Source of the DNA: Halieaceae bacterium
GTDB taxonomy: Bacteria > Pseudomonadota > Gammaproteobacteria > Pseudomonadales > Halieaceae
Assembly (NCBI GenBank): GCA_018666295.1
Contig: JABIZW010000186.1
Location: forward strand, 1 to 6,511
DNA: 6,511 nucleotides
Reading direction: 5' to 3'
A program made the translations under genes and the position numbers. Position 1 is the first letter of the stretch. Each line of letters opens with the position of its first letter. Below the pieces are notes generated by a model that saw nothing but the letters and a program-made list of their open reading frames with translations, had not been told where the DNA came from and made no database searches. Of this stretch, positions 1 to 5,962 are shown piece by piece.

Positions 1-700
1 CGATGTCTTTGAACTTTTCTTGCAGTTCAGCCGGCGCATCAAGTGGTGTGTGCGGGGCAATAAACGGCATGTAAATGAAAAATGGCTTTTGCGTATCGCG
101 CTCGCGGATGTAACGCGAGACCTCATCGGCCAAGAGAAACGTTTCATAACCTTCGTCGTCGGCCGTCACTCCATTGATTTGAAAATCTTTGCCCCCGACG
201 TTAGCAAAGGGTGGGTAAAACCCAACCTCGGTATGAAGGTGCCCGTAAAAGTGCTCGAACCCTCTCTCATTGGGGTGATAGGTCATTTGCGCGTGACCCA
301 GGTGCCACTTCCCTACCATGGCTGTTTGGTAGCCCGCGGCGCCAAAAGACTCGGGCATAAAATGCTCCGCTGGGTTCACGCCAATATTATCCCACGGCAT
401 GATCACACCGTAGGCCACGCCCAGACGCATGGGATCTCGTCCTGTCATTAGCGCCGCCCGTGTGGGGGAGCAAATGGGCGTGGTGTAAAACCGGTTCAGC
501 TGGACACCTTGCTCAGCCAGCCTGTCCAATGACGGCGTGTCGATATTGCCCCCGTGGTATCCCACATCAGCCCACCCAAGATCGTCGGCCACAATCACAA
601 TAACATTGGGGCGCTCAGCGGCAGTCACCTGTGCACTGGCCAAAATGGATACAGCGATGACCGCCAGAATTGTGCGGGCGAAATATGTTTTTAAAGGCAT
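1..700 (-). CDS. Exported type I sulfatase (arylsulfatase B-like), N-terminal part, cut by window edge
   Basis: Hydrolyses a sulfate ester, probably in the periplasm or outside the cell; the substrate cannot be told from this fragment. Only the first 233 residues are present; the frame is still open at base 1, and family members usually have 450-600. A signal peptide covers about residues 1-28 (hydrophobic ILAVIAVSILA, cleavage near VTAA). Sulfatase hallmarks follow in order: the metal-binding start RPNVIVIVADDLGW (D39, D40), signature 1 PICSPTRAALMTG with C77 as the cysteine converted to formylglycine and R81 beside it, signature 2 GKWHLG (130-135), then HPNERGFEHFYG and APHTPLDAP (H217). 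The GKWHLG and RGF spacing recalls N-acetylgalactosamine-4-sulfatase types, but that is only a resemblance. C77 means it needs a maturase (FGE or anSME), not seen here. The ATG at 700 is preceded by a purine-rich AAGAAGAG. It lies 103 bases downstream of the propeller-like gene on the same strand. Confidence 0.95.
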   Translation of the reverse strand, partial: MPLKTYFARTILAVIAVSILASAQVTAAERPNVIVIVADDLGWADVGYHGGNIDTPSLDRLAEQGVQLNRFYTTPICSPTRAALMTGRDPMRLGVAYGVIMPWDNIGVNPAEHFMPESFGAAGYQTAMVGKWHLGHAQMTYHPNERGFEHFYGHLHTEVGFYPPFANVGGKDFQINGVTADDEGYETFLLADEVSRYIRERDTQKPFFIYMPFIAPHTPLDAPAELQEKFKDI

Positions 701-803
701 GTAATTCTCTTCTTATTGTTCGCAATAGAGGGCATCGGTGTCGCGTTTGATCTTCCAAAATTTAACCCACCGCCACAAGGTCCAAAAGCGGCAAGAGACC
801 AGA

Positions 804-2411
804 CTATTTACCGGGTGTTGTTTTCGGTGTCAGGCGAACCCTTCCCCAAGGTGTGCCGTAATGAATCCGTCCGTCCTCGTCAATGGCCGTGCCCGAGTAC
901 ATAACGTTGTAGCGCTGACCGCCAATCAGGTAATGAAAGTCGGCAGCACCGGTATCCCAGTTCAAGGCCTCTAGCGTGAATTGATTGTCGCGAGCGCCGA
1001 CGAAATAGACGAGATTCGATCCCATACCCACAATGGGGACGCTGCTTGGTGAGCTGGTGTCCGCGTTTACCCACGCGTATTCCAGTTGTTGTGCATCAGG
1101 ATTCCACTGAAACTTTTGCAGACCGTAAGGCTGGTGGTCGGGGTTACTGCCCAGATACCCGACAAGAAGTCCTCTGGCTCGCTCCGGTAAATACCAGGGG
1201 ACATTGCGCGGCGTATTATTAACAACCATCGCACCGTAACCCGACACCACAACAGACTGCTCGGACTGAATCTCAGTCAATGACTTATCGCCCAAATTCA
1301 CGGGCAGCTGCCCCGCAATTCGGCGACTCGGCGCGCCCGAAACGCCCTGCCAGTCTTCGGGAATATCGTTTCGCCAAAACAGCACCATATTCATCTGCGG
1401 CTCGCCGTCTGTAATTACGACAAACTGGTCCTCGGCACCAAATCCCATGAGTGACGGCGTTGCGCCCGTACCATGCCCCCAGCCGTTCAGATATTCGGAC
1501 GTCCATGCACCATCAGCAACATCCGTACTCAAACCCTCGCCGGTCCAAACAACCTTGTGCATGTGCTGCTGAGATGCGATGTAAATACCGCCGCGCTCGT
1601 CAATGGCAAAGGCATTTCGTATCCAACCGTAGCCGGTCGGTTTTGTGGCTTTAGTTTCGGCACCCTCACTGTGTTTAACCCTAATTGAGTGGTACTCCGA
1701 GAAGTCGCGCTTCATCGCCACAATGTAACCGTGCTCGGTTGCCGCAATGAGCCATCCGTCATAGGTCATGCTGAGTCCCATGACCGGACCCGTAATGTGC
1801 TCTGGGAACTTAAATACCCCCTTTTTAATAATCCTCGATCGAGAATCTGCGGGATCTTCGTCGGTATAAGCGGTAATAACGCCGGTTTTACTGCCAATGT
1901 AATACGTGTGATCGCGATCTAAGACCGTATATAAGTTAGCGAGGTCTCTGAGCTTACTGGCCTCTTTAAACGCATGCAGAACAGCAAAAAACCCGTCGTT
2001 AGTCGCTTCGAATTTTGCAATCGATGCGTCAGCACGCGTCTCGGTGTAATACTCGGCTCCCGGAAAGGGGTATTCATCGATGAGCGTGTAGGTGTCGTAG
2101 TCAACTTTGACGATGCGATCAATGCCATTGCCCCAAAAAACCCGCCGACCGTCTTCATACTCACCCGAGACAACCTGACCAAAGTGAGCAGGGCCAGTGT
2201 GTAAGTATTGGATTTCATCATTTGCTAATGCGCGTGAGGGACCCTCTGGACCTGAGAGCAAGACCGCATCCTGTTGAGCCGGATCGTTGTGGGCCATCGC
2301 ATTGTGGCTGTCGGCCAAATAGGGATTAGCGACCGGTAAATTGGCCGCGCCGGCAGCCTCGACCAACCCCAAAAAAAGTATCACTCTGAACACGTTAAGG
2401 ACCACTTCCAT
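804..2411 (-). CDS. Secreted beta-propeller-like protein of unknown function
   Basis: I do not recognise a named family. From the ATG at 2411 it has 535 residues. The N-terminus (about 8-23, VFRVILFLGLVEAAGAA) looks like a short signal peptide, and I see no cysteine in the whole protein, which fits an exported protein. The body shows recurrent strand-turn-strand units of the propeller type (a 'DxxGxIYxxxxxGxVxxx' flavour): about 92-116, 165-183, 215-237, 268-290, 330-347, 385-400 and 507-527, for example TYDGWLIAATEHGYIVAMKR and IDERGGIYIASQQHMHKV. That pattern suggests a six- to eight-bladed propeller of PQQ-like, YVTN or SMP-30 type; no catalytic motif is evident. The start is uncertain: an in-frame TTG at 2420 adds three residues, and a GTG at 2393 would give a more compact signal peptide; none has a good ribosome binding site. 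It lies between a GFA-family gene and a sulfatase gene, all in one direction. Confidence 0.85.
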   Translation of the reverse strand: MEVVLNVFRVILFLGLVEAAGAANLPVANPYLADSHNAMAHNDPAQQDAVLLSGPEGPSRALANDEIQYLHTGPAHFGQVVSGEYEDGRRVFWGNGIDRIVKVDYDTYTLIDEYPFPGAEYYTETRADASIAKFEATNDGFFAVLHAFKEASKLRDLANLYTVLDRDHTYYIGSKTGVITAYTDEDPADSRSRIIKKGVFKFPEHITGPVMGLSMTYDGWLIAATEHGYIVAMKRDFSEYHSIRVKHSEGAETKATKPTGYGWIRNAFAIDERGGIYIASQQHMHKVVWTGEGLSTDVADGAWTSEYLNGWGHGTGATPSLMGFGAEDQFVVITDGEPQMNMVLFWRNDIPEDWQGVSGAPSRRIAGQLPVNLGDKSLTEIQSEQSVVVSGYGAMVVNNTPRNVPWYLPERARGLLVGYLGSNPDHQPYGLQKFQWNPDAQQLEYAWVNADTSSPSSVPIVGMGSNLVYFVGARDNQFTLEALNWDTGAADFHYLIGGQRYNVMYSGTAIDEDGRIHYGTPWGRVRLTPKTTPGK

Positions 2412-2521
2412 CAACCCCAAAGATTCATCGCACGTCCTGAATGTCGCGCAGAAGACAACGTCTGTAAAACGCAGATGAGCTAAATCAGCCCCTAAGACCG
2501 CATTAGAACAAGCACGGGGTT

Positions 2522-2932
2522 TTACATTTGAGGGTTCTCTGGAAACGCAGGAATATCAGGGGCGAGCTCAACCCAATTTTGCTTTGTACTCGACCAGCAG
2601 TGAAACATCGCGACAAAGTCATCGTTATCGTCAAGCGTCCCTGCTTTGATGAAGGCCATACCGGGCTGGCCGGGCACCTCGGAGTAAATAGGCGAACCGC
2701 ATTGCCCACAAAAGTAGCGGTTAACGGTATTGCCGGTGTCCGTGTCACTGTCCTGATACAACGCCAACTCACCGACAAAGTCGACGTCGGATTTTTGAAA
2801 TGCTGCAAGCGTCGAAAAAGCAGTGCCTGCCTGCTTTTGGCAATTTTTACAGTGACACACGCCACTCATTAAGGGCGCGGTCATGGCTTCATAACGCACT
2901 TGCCCGCACAAACATCCACCGGTTTTAGACAT
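2522..2932 (-). CDS. GFA/CENP-V family zinc-binding protein
   Basis: A 136-residue cytoplasmic protein of the GFA (glutathione-dependent formaldehyde-activating enzyme) family. The cysteines follow the family pattern: GGCLCGQVRY at the start (C7, C9), CHCKNCQK (C26, C28, C31) and FCGQCGSPIY (C75, C78), which bind two zinc ions in known structures. The founding member was proposed to join formaldehyde to glutathione, but this activity is disputed and most short homologues have no proven substrate, so no gene name is given. The length is normal. I chose the ATG at 2932 because AAAGGAG sits seven bases before it and the protein then begins a few residues before the first zinc cysteines. An in-frame ATG at 2965 would add 11 residues with no family match. 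The gene is divergent from the exported protein at 3133 and may lead a transcript with the two genes downstream. Confidence 0.93.
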   Translation of the reverse strand: MSKTGGCLCGQVRYEAMTAPLMSGVCHCKNCQKQAGTAFSTLAAFQKSDVDFVGELALYQDSDTDTGNTVNRYFCGQCGSPIYSEVPGQPGMAFIKAGTLDDNDDFVAMFHCWSSTKQNWVELAPDIPAFPENPQM

Positions 2933-2939
2933 CGTATCG

Positions 2940-2946
2940 CTCCTTT
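2940..2946 (-). promoter_or_regulatory. Ribosome binding site that sets the start of the GFA gene
   Basis: AAAGGAG on the minus strand, with a seven-base spacer to the ATG at 2932. It is close to the ideal Shine-Dalgarno sequence and decides against the upstream in-frame ATG at 2965. Confidence 0.8.
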
Positions 2947-3119
2947 GTGTTTCTAGAGAGGTCACTCACTGCTCACAATGCGCAAAAGGCAGTTCTTGCG
3001 CAAGCCGATCAATGCGTTACCGTCGATCGACGCGCACCGCAAAAAGAAATAATGGCAAATCCAGTGAGGACGCCTAATCTGTTGGGTAAGGCCATTTCAG
3101 ACGCCTTAACCCGCAAATT

Positions 3120-3125
3120 AGAGGT
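3120..3125 (+). promoter_or_regulatory. Ribosome binding site setting the start at 3133
   Basis: AGAGGT with GAGG eight bases before the ATG at 3133, in an A-rich spacer. It supports this start over the longer open frame that begins at 2947. Confidence 0.7.
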
Positions 3126-3132
3126 AAAAAAA

Positions 3133-3834
3133 ATGAAGCAATTGACGAAAGTTTTAGTGTGCGCATCGATGATCTTGAGCGCGACTTCGGCCTACGCAGA
3201 GCGGCTAGAGGTCTTTCGATGGCAGGCACTTGATACAACGGCCCAGCAATTAGCCGGGACCCTGATGGAAGCGGCAAAGTTGCACGAGAAAAGTGGGGCG
3301 AGTGTCGGTATTTTTCAGATGGATGTCGGCGGCGCTGGAAACACCACGTTTGACTACGTTCTACGCTGGGACAGCAGCGCTGACTGGGCCAAGACAAAGG
3401 CGTATAACTCCGGCGAAGAGTTTGCCGCATTCTTTGCCAAAGCCGGTGCTAATCCGTCGGGAAAGCTCATGATGTCTCTGGAAGGACTCAACTGGGATAC
3501 ATCAGTCACTGCACAGAGCTTTGCCGAGGATGGTCCCTTCCGTGTCTTTATCTGGAAGCCCACGCCGGGAAAGATGGCCGATGTCTACAACACCTTCATG
3601 AAGGCTAAAGCCATTCACGAAGGACTCGGTATGAAAATAAACATCTACAACGAAGGCATCGGTGGCACAGGCAACATTCACTACGTGATGAGCGCGAAGG
3701 ACTGGGCCTCTATGGCTTCATCGGGCGATGCGATTGCCGCGAGCCAGGAATTTCGGGCACTTCAAGCATCAGCGGCTGGGCAAGTCACACCCGTTGCTTC
3801 GATCCAAGGCTTCCCCATTTACTACTCAAAATAA
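3133..3834 (+). CDS. Exported protein with two tandem copies of an alpha/beta domain, function unknown
   Basis: A 233-residue protein with a clear signal peptide: positive K2 and K6, a hydrophobic VLVCASMILSA core, and cleavage after SAYA (A22). The mature part is two related halves, about 25-122 and 136-232. Residues 27-70 align without gaps to 138-181 (offset 111) with 14 identities: VF-W at the start, T-M-A and HE--G in the helix, then I and GG-GN in the next strand. Both halves continue with a YV pair (75-76, 184-185) and a D-W-A motif (84-86, 190-192). The predicted strand-helix-strand pattern and about 100-residue unit recall ferredoxin-like dimeric alpha/beta-barrel domains, here fused as a pseudo-dimer; this fold is inference. 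No catalytic residue is obvious, though the paired H51/E52 and H162/E163 are candidates. It is a single-gene unit between the divergent region and a terminator. Confidence 0.88.
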   Translation: MKQLTKVLVCASMILSATSAYAERLEVFRWQALDTTAQQLAGTLMEAAKLHEKSGASVGIFQMDVGGAGNTTFDYVLRWDSSADWAKTKAYNSGEEFAAFFAKAGANPSGKLMMSLEGLNWDTSVTAQSFAEDGPFRVFIWKPTPGKMADVYNTFMKAKAIHEGLGMKINIYNEGIGGTGNIHYVMSAKDWASMASSGDAIAASQEFRALQASAAGQVTPVASIQGFPIYYSK

Positions 3835-3857
3835 GTCAATGCCTTGCACCAAAAGTA

Positions 3858-3879
3858 AGCCCGCATCAGCGGGCTTTTT
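3858..3879. terminator. Rho-independent terminator, probably bidirectional
   Basis: A seven-base perfect stem AGCCCGC / GCGGGCT with an ATCA loop, followed on the plus strand by a further TTTT. It starts 23 bases after the stop of the plus-strand gene. Read on the minus strand the same stem is followed by TACTTTT, and it lies just past the fhs stop codon, so it can end both convergent transcripts. Confidence 0.9.
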
Positions 3880-3892
3880 CTTACGTCAGCAA

Positions 3893-5578
3893 TCAGAAAA
3901 GACCCACAATCTGTCCGTCCACCACATCGATATTCTGACTGGCCGGCACCTTGGGCAATCCCGGCATGGTCATGACGTCACCGCAGACAGCGACAACAAA
4001 GCCGGCACCGACCGACAGCCGAATCTCACGAATATCCATCGCGTGTCCAGAGGGCGCGCCCTTCAAGGCGGGGTCTGTGGAAAACGAGTACGGTGTCTTA
4101 GCAATACAGACCGGTAAATGGCCGTAGCCGCCGTCCGTCAGCTCGCGAAGACGATCACGTACTTTGCTGCTTGCTGTGATTTCAGATGCGCCATAGATCG
4201 TCGTTGCAACTGTCTCAATCTTCTCCCACAAACTGGCCGAATCCTCGTAAACAAACGAGCGATGCGGCGCGTTTGCCGGCGTTGCGTCCGACTCACAGAG
4301 CTCGGCAACCATGTGCGCAAGTTCAGTTGCACCCGCGCCACCGTCGGCCCAATGGCTTGACAGCGCCACCTGAACACCTCGAACACGACAGTGCTCTGTA
4401 ACAAGATCAATTTCGGCTTGGGTGTCAGCGATGAATTGATTGATCGATACAACCACGGGCACACCGTAGTGGTCACGGATATTAGCAATATGGCGGTCTA
4501 GGTTCGCAAGCCCTGACTCCAGCGCAACCAGATTTTCCTCAGAGAGGCTTTCACGCGCCACACCACCGTGAAACTTCAATGCCCGAACAGTGGCCACGAG
4601 CACGGCGGCCGAGGGACGTATGCCCGCCGAGCGGCACTTAATATCGATAAACTTCTCAGCACCCAGGTCGGCGCCAAAGCCCGCCTCAGTGACCACATAG
4701 TCCGCCAGTCGAAGTCCCGCTGTGGTCGCAATAACGCTATTACACCCGTGGGCAATATTAGCAAAGGGCCCGCCGTGCACGAACGCAGGGGTACCCTCAA
4801 GCGTTTGCACCAGGTTGGGGGCCAGTGCGTCTTTCAAGACCGCGGTAAGCGCCCCCTCAGCTTTTAAGTCCGCTGCGGTCACCGGCTGCCGATCGCGTGT
4901 GTAAGCAACCACGATGCGACCCAGTCGCGTTTTAAGGTCGTCAAGATCGGTGGCCAAACAAAATATAGCCATAATCTCGGAGGCCACCACAATGTCAAAA
5001 CCGTCTTCGCGCGGGTAGCCGTTCCCAGGACCACCCAACGACACGGTAATCTGTCTCAGCGCGCGATCGTTCATATCCAACACGCGCTTCCAGGTAATGC
5101 GACGGACGTCGATATCGAGCGTGTTGCCGTGGTGTACGTGATTGTCAATCAGCGCGGCGAGCAGATTGTTAGCGACACCGATTGCATGCAAGTCACCGTT
5201 AAAATGGAGGTTAATGTCCTCCATGGGGATGACCTGTGCATGGCCGCCGCCGGCGGCTCCCCCCTTCATGCCAAAAACCGGACCCAACGAAGGCTCGCGG
5301 AGACAAATGATCGCGTCCTTACCAATCTGCTTGAGCGCATCGCCTAAGCCCACCGTGGTCGTGGTCTTTCCTTCGCCGGCAGGTGTTGGGCTGATCGCGG
5401 TCACTAAAATCATGCGCGAGCTGTCTCGAATCGGTTGACTCAACAACCAGTCGAGACTGACCTTGCCTTTGATCCGTCCATAAGGCTCAAGGGCCTCTTC
5501 TGGAATGCTGAGCTGGTCCGCAATGTGGGAGATGGGACGGGGGGTTGCAGCCTGTGCAATATCAATATCTGATGCCAT
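3893..5578 (-). CDS. fhs: Formate-tetrahydrofolate ligase (10-formyl-THF synthetase)
   Basis: Cytoplasmic enzyme that joins formate to tetrahydrofolate using ATP, giving 10-formyl-THF for purine, fMet and one-carbon metabolism. The 561 residues match the usual length of about 555-560, so it is complete. Family motifs in order: the ATP-binding loop TPAGEGKTTTT (65-75), REPSLGPVFGMKGGAAGGG (94-112), PMEDINLHFNGDLHAI (118-133), GGPFANIAHGCNS (269-281), EAGFGADLGAEKFIDIKCR (298-316), and the C-terminal GDVMTMPGLPKVP. The ATG at 5578 gives a normal short leader before the conserved domain; upstream there is only a weak AGAG. It converges on the gene at 3133 with a shared terminator, and lies 380 bases downstream of the AbgT-family gene on the same strand. 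No folD gene is present in the window, so the linked dehydrogenase/cyclohydrolase must be elsewhere. Confidence 0.98.
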   Translation of the reverse strand: MASDIDIAQAATPRPISHIADQLSIPEEALEPYGRIKGKVSLDWLLSQPIRDSSRMILVTAISPTPAGEGKTTTTVGLGDALKQIGKDAIICLREPSLGPVFGMKGGAAGGGHAQVIPMEDINLHFNGDLHAIGVANNLLAALIDNHVHHGNTLDIDVRRITWKRVLDMNDRALRQITVSLGGPGNGYPREDGFDIVVASEIMAIFCLATDLDDLKTRLGRIVVAYTRDRQPVTAADLKAEGALTAVLKDALAPNLVQTLEGTPAFVHGGPFANIAHGCNSVIATTAGLRLADYVVTEAGFGADLGAEKFIDIKCRSAGIRPSAAVLVATVRALKFHGGVARESLSEENLVALESGLANLDRHIANIRDHYGVPVVVSINQFIADTQAEIDLVTEHCRVRGVQVALSSHWADGGAGATELAHMVAELCESDATPANAPHRSFVYEDSASLWEKIETVATTIYGASEITASSKVRDRLRELTDGGYGHLPVCIAKTPYSFSTDPALKGAPSGHAMDIREIRLSVGAGFVVAVCGDVMTMPGLPKVPASQNIDVVDGQIVGLF

Positions 5579-5613
5579 GGGAAACGTCTCTACTAAAGCT
5601 TTTTATTGGGGTT

Positions 5614-5620
5614 ATTTATA
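5614..5620 (-). promoter_or_regulatory. Candidate -10 element of an fhs promoter
   Basis: TATAAAT on the minus strand, about 36 bases before the fhs ATG, in a locally AT-rich stretch. It is a good match to a sigma-70 -10 box and would give a leader of about 30 bases. I find no matching -35 box at 16-18 bases, so this stays tentative. Confidence 0.25.
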
Positions 5621-5629
5621 GAGTGATCT

Positions 5630-5962
5630 ATGCCGCTCACGCTAGACCCAGTTCCGCGCGCGAGCAAGTGGTTAAAACCGAAAATTAAAGTGAAAAGTTG
5701 GCGTGATTTGCTCACTGAAAAGTCGGCTGACGCACTTGCGACGAAAACGCGCAAATGGCCTTCGTCGAATCTCGAGATTTCAGGATACGAGGCATTACAT
5801 CAGCGCGTCAGAGACAAGGCATCTAAGTGTTCAATAGGCACACCTCGAAGCGCCGAAAAGCGATCGAGGGAGGACCAACCTGCAGCGACACTTCCTCGCG
5901 CGCCATTCGCGCGCAGAAATCAGTCCTTACCTTTGGACTCAGCGCGTCGTTGGGCACCCTAA
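5630..5962 (+). CDS. Doubtful small open reading frame, 110 residues
   Basis: An ATG-started frame divergent from fhs that ends four bases inside the convergent abgT-family gene. The product would be very basic (many K and R, for example KWLKPKIKVKSWRDLL near the start), with no signal peptide, membrane segment or motif that I know. The ribosome binding site is poor (AGAG seven bases before the ATG). Third codon positions show little GC preference, unlike fhs next to it, and the second half contains the GC-rich hairpin at 5897-5913. It may be a chance frame across a regulatory region, a decayed gene, or a lineage-specific small protein. I lean to non-coding. Confidence 0.2.
   Translation: MPLTLDPVPRASKWLKPKIKVKSWRDLLTEKSADALATKTRKWPSSNLEISGYEALHQRVRDKASKCSIGTPRSAEKRSREDQPAATLPRAPFARRNQSLPLDSARRWAP
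5897..5913. repeat. GC-rich inverted repeat (hairpin)
   Basis: Perfect six-base arms CGCGCG around the loop CCATT. Neither strand has a T-run after it, so it is not a standard Rho-independent terminator. It lies 46 bases beyond the stop codon of the abgT-family gene, where a stem could protect or end the transcript. Confidence 0.45.
5922..5939 (-). terminator. Weak candidate terminator after the abgT-family gene
   Basis: Inverted repeat AGTCC / GGACT with an eight-base loop, 20 bases past the transporter stop codon on the minus strand and followed by GATTT. The stem is short and the T-run broken, so termination here would be inefficient at best. Confidence 0.25.

Larger units (their letters stand above)
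2933..3132. promoter_or_regulatory. Divergent intergenic region (GFA gene / duplicated exported protein gene)
   Basis: These 200 bases must carry the promoters for the minus-strand GFA gene and the plus-strand gene at 3133. I see a perfect 10-base palindrome CTTGCGCAAG at 2995-3004 and a perfect 12-base palindrome CGTCGATCGACG at 3021-3032, with centres 27 bases apart. TGCGCAA also occurs twice, at 2979-2985 and 2997-3003. Either could be a regulator site, but palindromes this short can arise by chance. No convincing -35/-10 pair stands out; TTGGGT, a 17-base spacer and CTTAAC ahead of the plus-strand gene is a weak candidate. Confidence 0.5.
5579..5958. other. Intergenic region between abgT-family gene and fhs
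   Basis: These 380 bases contain no secure gene. Near the fhs side is an AT-rich stretch with a possible -10 box. On the abgT side are two inverted repeats in tandem: CGCGCG arms at 5897-5902 and 5908-5913 with a five-base loop, and AGTCC/GGACT arms at 5922-5926 and 5935-5939. The second, read on the minus strand, is followed by GATTTCTG, so it could be a weak terminator for the transporter gene. A plus-strand frame (5630-5962) crosses the region and is listed separately. I see no tRNA-like or riboswitch-like fold by eye. Confidence 0.5.

Noticed and set aside
20..451. 143-residue plus-strand frame
   Set aside because: It is antisense to the sulfatase, which has full family motifs in the opposite frame; the plus-strand product has none.
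2481..2517. CCCC...GGGG inverted repeat after the GFA gene as a terminator
   Set aside because: The arms are only four bases with a long loop and no T-run on the minus strand.
2933..2965. Eleven-residue extension of the GFA protein
   Set aside because: The strong AAAGGAG lies seven bases before the ATG at 2932, and the extra residues are outside the family domain.
2947..3132. N-terminal extension of the duplicated exported protein to an ATG at 2947
   Set aside because: It would place 62 non-conserved residues before a clear signal peptide; the ATG at 3133 has a ribosome binding site and a proper signal sequence.
5579..5640. Folate-sensing riboswitch ahead of fhs
   Set aside because: Known THF riboswitches occur mainly in Gram-positive bacteria, and the likely leader of about 30 bases is too short for one; I see no matching fold.
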